This document shows, piece after piece, positions 1 to 5,740 of a DNA stretch of 5,740 bases; position 1 is the first letter of the stretch; each line of letters starts with the position of its first letter. The notes under the pieces were generated by a model. It saw nothing but the letters and a program-made list of their open reading frames with translations. It was not told where the DNA came from and ran no database searches. This stretch comes from Schleiferiaceae bacterium (GTDB taxonomy: Bacteria > Bacteroidota > Bacteroidia > Flavobacteriales > Schleiferiaceae), in contig JALQUY010000096.1 of the NCBI GenBank assembly GCA_023260615.1, forward strand, positions 1 to 5,740, read 5' to 3'. The translations under genes and the position numbers were made by a program.

Positions 1-789
1 ACCTCCTCTACCGCGACCCTTTCGTGGCTCGCAGGCGGTGGAACTTGGAGCCAAATCAGCTACGGTACGGGTACGGTTTCACCGGGCGGCGGCACCGTGG
101 CCACCGTATCCGGCAGCCCAGGTACGATTACAGGCCTGAGCCCCAACACCACCTACCAGGCCTATGTACGGGATAGCTGTTCGCTGGGGTCTAGTTCCAA
201 CTGGATCGGCCCGGTCAGCTTTACCACGGACTGTGTGCCCGTGACCACCCCCTACTTGGAGACCTTTGACGGTACGTCGTGGGCGCCCGGCGCCTGGGGC
301 CAACCAGGAACCATTCAAGGCTGCTGGAGCCGCGATGCAACCGCGAACTACTTCTGGGCCCCGGGGCCTCCTGCATTCCCAGCTTGGAATACTGGCCCCA
401 GTGGGGACCATACCCCGGCGGCAGGCGGCAAGTACATGTACACGGAGACTTCCACGTTTACGGCGGGAACCAGTACCATTTTGACGAGTCCCGCCATTGA
501 TTTGGCCCCCTTGGACACTCCTCAGCTCTCTTTCTGGTACCATATGTACGGGGCAGATATTGCAGGCCTGACCCTAGAGGTTTCTACGGGAACGTCTTGG
601 ACCTCCCTGTGGTCTGTGTCCGGCCAACAGCAAACGTCGTCGACGGCTGCTTGGTTGGAGGCCATTGTGGATCTGAGCGCCTATGCGGACGACACCATCA
701 AGCTTCGCTGGACGGGCAGCAAGACCACGACCTTGACCCAAACGGCCGACATCGCTTTGGACGACGTCCATGTGTACGAAAAGCCCGCT
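1..789 (+). repeat. FN3 + MAM-like repeat unit, copy 1 (5' truncated)
   Basis: This is the first of two tandem protein-level copies of an FN3 plus MAM-like unit; the second spans 790-1611. The FN3 part covers residues 1-77, with C60 in YVRDSC. The MAM-like part covers residues 78-261 and keeps the GDHT segment (D136, H137, T138) common in MAM domains, followed by GKYMYT. Codons have diverged between copies, but stretches such as TATGTACGGGATA (163-175 here, 988-1000 in copy 2) remain identical. A third FN3 at 1612-1881 is followed by PKD domains instead of a MAM. Confidence 0.75.
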
Positions 790-2850
790 TGTCCCAAGCC
801 CTCCGGCTTAGCCGTGACGGGCAAAACTGCGTCTACCGTGACCTTGTCATGGACCTCTACAGGCGTGGCCCCTTGGCAAGTGGAGTATGGCAGCCCGGGC
901 TTCACCCCGGGCAACGGGACCGTGGTCACTGCGGCGACCAATCCCTTCACGGTGACGGGTCTTAATGGATCTACGTCCTACCAATTCTATGTACGGGATA
1001 CCTGTGGCGCAAGTGGAACGAGCCAGTGGGTGGGTCCCATTGGAGCCACCACCTTGTGTACCCAAGTTTCCGCCCCTTGGTCGGAGGACTTTAGCGGAAC
1101 TGATTGGGTGCAGAGCTCCGGGGTTTGGAACGATCCAGGCGACATTGGCTTATGCTGGAACCGTTCGGACACTACGGGGTACTGGTTCACCCCACGTTCG
1201 GGCGCGACCACATGGCCGAATACCGGGCCCAACAGTGGCGCGGGTGGCAGTGGCAAGTACCTCTACACCAATATCAATTCAACGACGCCCTTAATCACGC
1301 GCGTAACTACCCCTTGGGTGGACTTGACGGCTATCGACACGCCCGCCATCTACTTCTGGACCCACCTGTACGGCTCAAACATCAGCAGCATGGCCGTGGA
1401 AATCAACGCAGGAACCGGATGGGTCAACTTAACAACCGTCTACCCGGGCGATCAGACGGCCAAATCTTCGCCCTGGACAGAGAACATTGTCAACCTCTAC
1501 ACCTACCGAAACGACACCGTACGCTTCCGCTTTTCAGCCGCACGCACCAGTGGTTGGTGGGCCATGATGGGTTTGGACGACATCTCCGTGGAAGCCGCAC
1601 CTCCCCCTACCTGTGTGACGCCAACCACTCTGAGCGTGGCGAGCATTACGCCCACAGGGGCCACCGTGAGCTTCTCGACCTTGAGTGGCTACTCGCAAAT
1701 CGCGGTAGGGGCCACTGGATTTACCCCTGGTTTTGCAACCATGACCAACCCGAACGCCACATCGCCCACGGTATTGACCGGCTTGACCTCGAGCACCTCC
1801 TACGATGTCTACGTGCGTGACAGCTGCGGCCCCGGGTTGGTGTCCGGCTGGAAAGGCCCCTTAACCTTCTCCACCTTGCCTTGTCCCGCCGTTTCAGCGA
1901 ACTTTAATTACAACGGCTTGGTATTAACGCGCATCTTTACGGCCCAAGGGTCCACCTCGGGCAATAGCTACAGCTGGGACTTTGGCGATGGCACAGGGGG
2001 CAGCGGAAGCAGCAAGACGCACACCTACACGTCTCCGGGTACCTACAACGTGACGCTGATCGTAAGCAATTCCTGTGGATCGGCCGACACCCTCACCATT
2101 CCCATCACGGTCTGTGGGGTGTTAAGCGCCAACTACACCTCCATGGTAGCCGGCTTGACGGCGGCCTTCACGGCAGGCGGCACAGGTGCATCGGGCTACT
2201 ACTGGGAATTTGGCGACGGTGCAACAGGTACGGGCGCCAACCCTGTACACAGCTATGCCGCTTCAGGGCTCTACACCGCGACCTTGCGCGCCTACAACGC
2301 CTGTGGCGATACCGCGAACTACAGTTCCACCATCGTCATCTGCAACTTGCCCACGGCCGAATGGACCGCCAACATCCTGTGGTCTAATGGATCGGGCATG
2401 AACGTTCAGTTTGACGCCGGCTTCTCCATCGGGGCCACGTCCTACACCTGGTACTACGGCGACGGAACCCAGGGCGTGGGCAAAACGCCCACCCACCTCT
2501 ATGCTGTGGCGGGTCTTTTCTACCAAGTGACCTTGGTGGTGGCCAATGACTGCGGCGGCTCGGATACGTTGAGCAAATCCCTGACATCCGTGGGCTTGGA
2601 CGATGCGGGCATTCCGCTCTATGGCCTCTGGCCCAATCCTGTGGCGCCAGGTGGGCGTTTGATGATTCAGGGCTTGCCGGCCGATGCCCCCTTCCAAATC
2701 ACGGATGCGCTGGGCCGGATCATGGACCACGCCGCCGCTGAATCGGCCGGCGACGAGGCGGTCATGCTGTCCATACCCGCAGATTGGCCCGGTGGTGTGT
2801 ACTTCCTCCGAACGGAAGAGACGACCCTACGATTCGCGGTAACCCCATGA
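1..2850 (+). CDS. Large modular T9SS-secreted surface protein (FN3/MAM/PKD), 5' end missing
   Basis: The frame is open from base 1, so the gene starts upstream of the window; 949 residues are visible. Modules, by residue from base 1, are: FN3 1-77, MAM-like 78-261, FN3 264-352, MAM-like 353-531, FN3 538-627, PKD 628-704, PKD 705-780, PKD 781-863, and a T9SS type A sorting domain about 872-949. The FN3 domains share a YVRD(S/T)C motif. The MAM-like domains share FW-H-YG and a terminal LDD(V/I) motif. The PKD domains show WDFGDG, WEFGDG and the variant WYYGDG. The sorting domain has WPNP, ALGR and GGVYFL. By family knowledge, such proteins are exported by Sec then T9SS and become surface-bound or released; FN3, MAM and PKD modules usually serve as spacers or in adhesion and binding. 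No catalytic domain is seen, though one could lie upstream. The stop overlaps the next start. Domain calls are firm; the biological role is inferred. Confidence 0.93.
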   Translation, partial: TSSTATLSWLAGGGTWSQISYGTGTVSPGGGTVATVSGSPGTITGLSPNTTYQAYVRDSCSLGSSSNWIGPVSFTTDCVPVTTPYLETFDGTSWAPGAWGQPGTIQGCWSRDATANYFWAPGPPAFPAWNTGPSGDHTPAAGGKYMYTETSTFTAGTSTILTSPAIDLAPLDTPQLSFWYHMYGADIAGLTLEVSTGTSWTSLWSVSGQQQTSSTAAWLEAIVDLSAYADDTIKLRWTGSKTTTLTQTADIALDDVHVYEKPACPKPSGLAVTGKTASTVTLSWTSTGVAPWQVEYGSPGFTPGNGTVVTAATNPFTVTGLNGSTSYQFYVRDTCGASGTSQWVGPIGATTLCTQVSAPWSEDFSGTDWVQSSGVWNDPGDIGLCWNRSDTTGYWFTPRSGATTWPNTGPNSGAGGSGKYLYTNINSTTPLITRVTTPWVDLTAIDTPAIYFWTHLYGSNISSMAVEINAGTGWVNLTTVYPGDQTAKSSPWTENIVNLYTYRNDTVRFRFSAARTSGWWAMMGLDDISVEAAPPPTCVTPTTLSVASITPTGATVSFSTLSGYSQIAVGATGFTPGFATMTNPNATSPTVLTGLTSSTSYDVYVRDSCGPGLVSGWKGPLTFSTLPCPAVSANFNYNGLVLTRIFTAQGSTSGNSYSWDFGDGTGGSGSSKTHTYTSPGTYNVTLIVSNSCGSADTLTIPITVCGVLSANYTSMVAGLTAAFTAGGTGASGYYWEFGDGATGTGANPVHSYAASGLYTATLRAYNACGDTANYSSTIVICNLPTAEWTANILWSNGSGMNVQFDAGFSIGATSYTWYYGDGTQGVGKTPTHLYAVAGLFYQVTLVVANDCGGSDTLSKSLTSVGLDDAGIPLYGLWPNPVAPGGRLMIQGLPADAPFQITDALGRIMDHAAAESAGDEAVMLSIPADWPGGVYFLRTEETTLRFAVTP
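790..1611 (+). repeat. FN3 + MAM-like repeat unit, copy 2
   Basis: This is the second copy of the FN3 plus MAM-like unit: FN3 at residues 264-352 and MAM-like at 353-531, then a short AAPPPT linker. Features shared with copy 1 include YVRDTC, an opening cysteine in each module, a CW pair (C385), NTGP, GKYLYT, FW-HLYG, the W-ENIVNLYTY segment and GLDDISV. The GDHT segment of copy 1 is replaced by a Gly/Ser-rich loop, so the two MAM-like domains have probably diverged in their loops. Confidence 0.75.
1882..2589 (+). repeat. Three tandem PKD domains
   Basis: Three consecutive domains of about 76-83 residues each open with a cysteine (C628, C705, C781) and carry the PKD core. The cores are WDFGDG at 1975-1992, WEFGDG at 2203-2220 and a variant WYYGDG at 2449-2466. 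Each is followed by the THTY, VHSY or THLY segment and by a strand ending in NSCG, NACG or NDCG. PKD domains are Ig-like folds in extracellular proteins, where they act in binding or as spacers. Here they sit directly before the sorting domain. Confidence 0.88.
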
Positions 2851-4544
2851 TGCGAGGCTCGCTCCTGACGCTGGCGTTGTGCGCGGGGCTTTCGGGCTGG
2901 GCGCAACCGACGCTGTTTGGCAGTGCGACCGTCGTTTGGGACAGCAGCCGGGCCGTACAGATCAATCCCTACATGGTTGGGCAGGACGCCCTGTACCTGG
3001 GGGCCTCGGGCGGTGTGGCGGATGAGGGGGTGCTCCTGTCGTATTCGGCCAAACACAAAACGACCTACCACGAATCGGTGGGCAACTGGCGACTGACCTT
3101 TCTGAATGCGCTGACCACCTACAGTCCGGAATGGACCCTGGAATTCAATGGACGCGCGCGCATCGACGCCATGAGCACGGTGCCCGGCGGCGAAGCCCTG
3201 ATTCAAGTGGGCTACTTCGACAGCTTAGTCTACAAGGGGACCACCTACTACCAAAACAACCAGTACCGGCAAGCCTTTTTAAAGGTGCGCCCCGGAGATA
3301 CCGCTGCCCCTGACCTCCTGTGGGAGCAGCCCGATACCACGGCTATGGCCATTTTGGCGCACAACGGAAACATCTTGATGGTGGGAAGTTCGGGGTTTGG
3401 CGGAAACGTTCGCCTGCACGAAGTCAGTCCCAATGGGGTGATCGTTCGTTCAAAAACCCTGACCGGCTTTGGCTACATCTCCGAGTTGATGGAGCTGCCC
3501 GACGGAACCCTGCTCATTGGCGGGGGATGCCCCAGTTTTCAAGTGAGCCTCGACTCCATCAATGTGAGTCCGGGGGCGACGTACAACACGTATTTGGCCT
3601 GTTTGGCTCCCGATTGGACCGGGCGGTGGATGCGCTATTGGGAGGACGTGAGCTGCCACAAGGTGCATTTGGCCTATTCGGACCATCCCTCCTTGGACGG
3701 CACGTACATTTTCATGGCTGGCCCAAACTACCTCCCCTTCTCCATCGACAGCCTGAGTCACGCCGGCGCAAACACGAGTGGTGAGGACTTTTTCCTGGTC
3801 GCCTTTGACAAAGCCGGCAAGGCCCACTGGATCGAAGAAATTCCTGGCAATCAAGGTTTTTCACGCTTTGGTTTGCCCAACCGTCATGCCTTAGTCGTGG
3901 AGGGAGATAACGTGTACCTGCTTGGACGGCACTATGGCACGGACATGTACTGGGGAACCGACACGGTGGGCTCCGGATGGACGGTGGGAAGCCCCGCTAC
4001 GCTTCACCGGGCTGCCACCATGTTGCACTTCCACCTGCCTCCCTATGCTCAGGGCGGCCCCGGTCCGATTCCGGATCCGGTCTTCACGCAAGCCATGGAG
4101 CTTCGCGGCTGGGGCGTATACGGGGATGCCGTCCCCAATGCCTTAGTGGCGGGTAGTGCGCTGAACTCCAACTTTCCCATGGTCTATGTGTACCACCCGG
4201 ACAGTCTAGCCGTTTCGGGCGGTGTCTTCCCTTGGGAAAATTTGCTGACGGGCAAATCGTATTCGGATGCGTTGATCGGCTTTGACCTCACGGCCAATAT
4301 CATTGTCTGCGGCGTGCCCTTGCCTTGGCGGCTCTTCCCCAACCCGTCCTCCAACGAGGCCTGGATCACCTCCTTCGAGGGCGAGCGCCAGGTCCGAATT
4401 TTGGATGCCTACGGGCGTTTGGTCTGGGAAGCCACCGGGAGGGCGCCTATGGCCCTGCCTTCTGACGTCCTTCCCAGCGGCCTTTACTACGTGACCATGG
4501 ACGATGCCTTCCATCCCACACAGCCCTGGGTGGTGCAGCACTAG
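2847..4544 (+). CDS. Secreted protein with T9SS type A sorting domain, beta-rich body
   Basis: A 565-residue protein. ATG at 2847 is chosen because a typical signal peptide begins there (MMRG, then a hydrophobic core LLTLALCAGL, ending GWAQ at about residue 20). The frame extends upstream to 2784 but only inside the preceding gene. The start overlaps the previous stop in ATGA. No Shine-Dalgarno is visible, as is usual in Bacteroidota. The body (about 21-490) is rich in short beta segments with repeats such as NGNILMVGSSG (about 173-183), DGTLLIGGG (about 219-227) and, near 313-360, FFLVAFDKAGKAHW followed by GDNVYLLGR. These resemble the strand patterns of SBBP or delta-60 type propeller repeats; I infer this by eye. 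The sorting domain at about 492-565 has LFPNP, DAYGR and PSGLYYV. Likely exported by Sec and T9SS to the surface or medium. No enzymatic motif is recognised, so the function is unknown. Confidence 0.92.
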   Translation: MMRGSLLTLALCAGLSGWAQPTLFGSATVVWDSSRAVQINPYMVGQDALYLGASGGVADEGVLLSYSAKHKTTYHESVGNWRLTFLNALTTYSPEWTLEFNGRARIDAMSTVPGGEALIQVGYFDSLVYKGTTYYQNNQYRQAFLKVRPGDTAAPDLLWEQPDTTAMAILAHNGNILMVGSSGFGGNVRLHEVSPNGVIVRSKTLTGFGYISELMELPDGTLLIGGGCPSFQVSLDSINVSPGATYNTYLACLAPDWTGRWMRYWEDVSCHKVHLAYSDHPSLDGTYIFMAGPNYLPFSIDSLSHAGANTSGEDFFLVAFDKAGKAHWIEEIPGNQGFSRFGLPNRHALVVEGDNVYLLGRHYGTDMYWGTDTVGSGWTVGSPATLHRAATMLHFHLPPYAQGGPGPIPDPVFTQAMELRGWGVYGDAVPNALVAGSALNSNFPMVYVYHPDSLAVSGGVFPWENLLTGKSYSDALIGFDLTANIIVCGVPLPWRLFPNPSSNEAWITSFEGERQVRILDAYGRLVWEATGRAPMALPSDVLPSGLYYVTMDDAFHPTQPWVVQH

Positions 4545-4668
4545 AAACAACCTTTCCTTGATCTTCGCTTTTCTCAGGCTTAACCCTGAGCGTAGACCTT
4601 TGTCCACAAGCAAGCCGAGGGACTTGTTTATCTGCGTTACAGATGTTTTTAGTGTTAGATCTCCCTTT

Positions 4669-4697
4669 ACCCGCACGATTTCGTGCGGGTTTCTTTT
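4669..4697 (+). terminator. Intrinsic terminator after the T9SS cargo pair
   Basis: A 9-bp stem ACCCGCACG/CGTGCGGGT with an ATTT loop (stem 4669-4677 and 4682-4690) is followed at once by TTTCTTTT. The T-tract lies only on the + side, so it ends transcription from the two cargo genes, 125 bases after the second stop codon. Confidence 0.88.
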
Positions 4698-4792
4698 AAG
4701 GGCGCCCTACCTTTAAGATTATGTGCTTCCCCCCTAAACCTGCTAGGGATTCTGGGGACTTTTTTTTGTAATTACCAATACCCCCTGTTGAC

Positions 4793-4993
4793 ATGAATGT
4801 AAAAACGAAATGGCTGCTGTATGCCGTAACCGGCCTGTTGCTGGTCGGCGCTGGACTTTCCGTCATTGGGGAGGCCGTGCTTCAAAAAGGCGCGGGTGAG
4901 CCCTTCTTTTGGATGGGCACCGCAGGCTTGGTGCTTTTTAATGCGGGGCTCTCCTTCTTTGGGCAGGCTGTGGTGTTGCGTTCAAAGCTGTAA
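4793..4993 (+). CDS. Small two-TM membrane protein with internal duplication
   Basis: A 66-residue hydrophobic protein I do not recognise by name. It has two transmembrane segments, about residues 7-29 and 39-62, joined by a short loop with K32, E36 and P37. Lysines 4 and 6 and then R63 and K65 flank the pair, so by the positive-inside rule both ends should face the cytoplasm. The halves are alike: residues 14-30 and 45-61 share 10 of 17 positions, including AGLS-x-x-G-(E/Q)-AV. A glutamate (E27) and a glutamine (Q58) sit in matching places near the end of each segment. ATG at 4793 is the only sensible start; no Shine-Dalgarno is seen. The gene lies 95 bases after a terminator, so it probably has its own promoter. 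It converges on the lipoprotein gene with a 5-base gap. Its hydrophobic composition and sharp two-half symmetry argue that it is a real gene. Confidence 0.8.
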   Translation: MNVKTKWLLYAVTGLLLVGAGLSVIGEAVLQKGAGEPFFWMGTAGLVLFNAGLSFFGQAVVLRSKL

Positions 4994-4998
4994 ACACC

Positions 4999-5427
4999 TT
5001 AAAAGCGCACCAGCGTCCCCGTCGTCCAGGAGGAGCAGGGGATACCGCACTTTTGGAAGCGATTCCACGTAAGTGTATCCGCCGAAAACGTGATTTCAAG
5101 TGAGCTGTAGCTGCTGCCCCCGCCGCTCTGCATGAGATACTGTCCCGTTGGTTTGACCGGGAAACTTCCCAAGTCTTCGGCCGTTCCGCCCACCCATTTG
5201 GTAAGCACGAGCGCACTATCGCCATCTTTCTCCACCTCAAGCATCCAGATTTCCGTGCTGGTCCATGTGTAGATGTACCAATTGCCCAAACTGTCTGTAC
5301 TGGGATAGGAGGTCCCATGCTCCACCTCCCCTTCAAACGAGCCGACCCACGCATTGCGGTAGTCGCGATGGCGCTCGCAGGCCCAAAGCGCCAAAGTGAA
5401 AAAACCTAAAAGAAGCATTCGGCGCAT
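4999..5427 (-). CDS. Small lipoprotein of unknown function
   Basis: A 142-residue protein. ATG at 5427 is chosen because it opens a lipoprotein signal: MRRM, hydrophobic LLLGFFTLAL, then the lipobox LWAC with C17 as the lipidated cysteine. An ATG three codons later (5418) would also leave a usable signal. The frame runs upstream to 5640 but only through the tRNA and its terminator, so longer starts are rejected. The mature part is small and beta-rich, beginning WVGSFEGEVEHG and continuing with alternating aromatic strands such as NWYIYTWTSTEIW. A C127-x3-C131 pair (KCGIPC) near the end could form a disulfide. The pattern recalls small beta-barrel or lipocalin-like lipoproteins, but that is only an impression. 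Expected to be anchored in the periplasm or outer membrane. Its mRNA may start just upstream, past the tRNA terminator. Confidence 0.85.
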   Translation of the reverse strand: MRRMLLLGFFTLALWACERHRDYRNAWVGSFEGEVEHGTSYPSTDSLGNWYIYTWTSTEIWMLEVEKDGDSALVLTKWVGGTAEDLGSFPVKPTGQYLMQSGGGSSYSSLEITFSADTLTWNRFQKCGIPCSSWTTGTLVRF

Positions 5428-5484
5428 GGGGAGAAGTTTGGCGAAATGTACGCTGAAGTCGAGCTGCTTGTTTGCGCCCCGGGG

Positions 5485-5516
5485 AAATAAAAAAGCCGCG
5501 CAAAGTGCGCGGCTTT
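5485..5516 (-). terminator. Intrinsic terminator of tRNA-Gln
   Basis: On the - strand an 11-bp perfect stem AAAGCCGCGCA/TGCGCGGCTTT with a 3-base loop (stem at 5506-5516 and 5492-5502) is followed by TTTATTT. It lies 9 bases after the tRNA 3' end. It separates the tRNA from the lipoprotein gene downstream. Confidence 0.88.
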
Positions 5517-5525
5517 CAATCGGTG

Positions 5526-5597
5526 TTGCCCCACTAGGACTCGAACCTAGACATACGGAACCAAAATCCGCTGTCCTGCCAATTAGACGATGGGGCA
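5526..5597 (-). tRNA. tRNA-Gln (anticodon UUG)
   Basis: Read on the - strand, the sequence folds into a complete 72-base cloverleaf including the discriminator. The acceptor is TGCCCCA/TGGGGCA, the D stem GTCT/GGAC with loop AATTGGCA, and the anticodon stem GCGGA/TCCGT with loop TTTTGGT. The anticodon is TTG, reading CAA (and CAG by wobble). The variable loop has 4 bases and the T arm is CTAGG-TTCGAGT-CCTAG. The discriminator is A, and CCA is not encoded (CAC follows), so CCA must be added by the nucleotidyltransferase. It has its own promoter and terminator, so it is an independent transcription unit. Confidence 0.97.
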
Positions 5598-5612
5598 TCG
5601 TGATTGGGAGCG

Positions 5613-5642
5613 CAAAGTTAATCCAACTGCGCTTTCTCACAA
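5613..5642 (-). promoter_or_regulatory. Bacteroidota-type promoter of tRNA-Gln
   Basis: On the - strand a TTG box (5642-5640), a 19-base spacer and TAACTTTG (5620-5613) match the Bacteroidota housekeeping consensus (TTG, about 19 bases, TANNTTTG) exactly. The -7 box ends 15 bases before the mature tRNA 5' end, leaving a short leader for RNase P to remove. The TTG box lies 4 bases past the stop codon of the upstream carboxylase gene. Confidence 0.85.
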
Positions 5643-5646
5643 TATC

Positions 5647-5740
5647 TTAAAGCGGGATGTTTCCGTGTTTTCGTTTTGGCGTCGAAACCACCTTGTTTTC
5701 CAGCATCGCAAAGGCCTTGATGAGCTTGCCTCGGGTCTCA
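5647..5740 (-). CDS. Acyl-CoA carboxylase beta subunit (carboxyltransferase), C-terminal end only
   Basis: Only the last 30 codons and the TAA stop are in the window; the rest lies beyond base 5740. The visible end reads ETRGKLIKAFAMLENK, then a short Lys/Arg-rich linker and the terminal KHGNIPL. The pattern TR-x-KLI-x-AF-x-MLENK followed by HGNIPL is the characteristic C-terminus of the propionyl-CoA or related acyl-CoA carboxylase beta subunits (PccB-like). These transfer the carboxyl group from carboxybiotin to the acyl-CoA in the cytoplasm. The substrate (propionyl-, acetyl- or other acyl-CoA) cannot be told from this fragment, so no symbol is given. Confidence 0.85.
   Translation of the reverse strand, partial: ETRGKLIKAFAMLENKVVSTPKRKHGNIPL

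Noticed and set aside
97..99. GTG as the start codon of the large modular gene
   Set aside because: The same frame is open back to base 1 and encodes the first strands of an FN3 domain, so the real start is outside the window.
1104..1820. A 238-codon open frame on the + strand inside the modular gene
   Set aside because: It is a shifted-frame shadow of the FN3/MAM coding region; its translation is low in pattern, rich in His/Arg/Gln, and has no recognisable motif.
2784..2846. Longer start for the second T9SS cargo gene
   Set aside because: The extra 21 codons lie inside the preceding coding region and would put a polar stretch ahead of a clear signal peptide that begins at 2847.
4206..4676. 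A 156-codon open frame on the - strand over the end of the second cargo gene
   Set aside because: It opposes a well-supported sorting domain and would start inside the + strand terminator region; no motif is seen.
4709..4716. TACCTTTA as a -7 box for the small membrane gene
   Set aside because: It matches TANNTTTG at all but the last position, but there is no TTG box at the right distance, where the terminator hairpin lies instead. Possible, not supported.
5443..5450. TACATTTC (- strand) as a -7 box for the lipoprotein gene
   Set aside because: It fits TANNTTTG except the last base and is well placed before the start, but no TTG box lies about 19 bases upstream. The match alone is too weak to annotate.
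5428..5640. N-terminal extension of the lipoprotein up to 5640
   Set aside because: The extension would translate the tRNA-Gln and its terminator; the lipoprotein signal starts at 5427.
1..5740. CRISPR array, insertion sequence, integrase or defence gene
   Set aside because: No short regularly spaced repeats, no terminal inverted repeats with a transposase, and no recognisable mobile or defence protein in any supported frame. The tRNA shows no visible duplicated 3' end that would mark an attachment site.

Overview
The window looks like chromosomal DNA from a Bacteroidota bacterium, probably in or near the Flavobacteriia. Four things point there: two secreted proteins with C-terminal type IX secretion system (T9SS, Por) sorting domains, a tRNA promoter that matches the Bacteroidota consensus (TTG, 19-base spacer, TAACTTTG), no Shine-Dalgarno sequences ahead of starts, and FN3/MAM/PKD modules of the kind found in Bacteroidota surface proteins. 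The coding DNA is fairly GC-rich for that group. Genus and species cannot be told from this sequence.

Left part, + strand, 1-4697: a two-gene unit for T9SS cargo. The first gene is cut by the window edge and encodes a large modular protein in the order FN3, MAM-like, FN3, MAM-like, FN3, PKD, PKD, PKD, sorting domain. Its stop codon overlaps the start of the second gene in an ATGA. The second gene encodes a 565-residue secreted protein with a signal peptide, a beta-rich, possibly propeller-like body and its own sorting domain. A 125-base untranslated tail leads to a strong intrinsic terminator at about 4669-4697. Both products should cross the inner membrane by Sec and the outer membrane by T9SS, and end up on the cell surface or released. 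Adhesion or binding is the likeliest role, but no enzymatic motif or ligand is visible.

Middle, 4698-5427: a 66-residue membrane protein on the + strand, built from two similar transmembrane halves, faces a 142-residue lipoprotein on the - strand. Their stop codons are 5 bases apart.

Right part, - strand, 5485-5740: the last 30 codons of an acyl-CoA carboxylase beta subunit, then a tRNA-Gln(UUG) with its own promoter and intrinsic terminator.

I see no mobile element, CRISPR array, defence system or other clearly new system. The most notable points are the strict two-cysteine pattern through every module of the large surface protein, the internal duplication in the small membrane protein, and the translationally overlapping pair of T9SS cargo genes.
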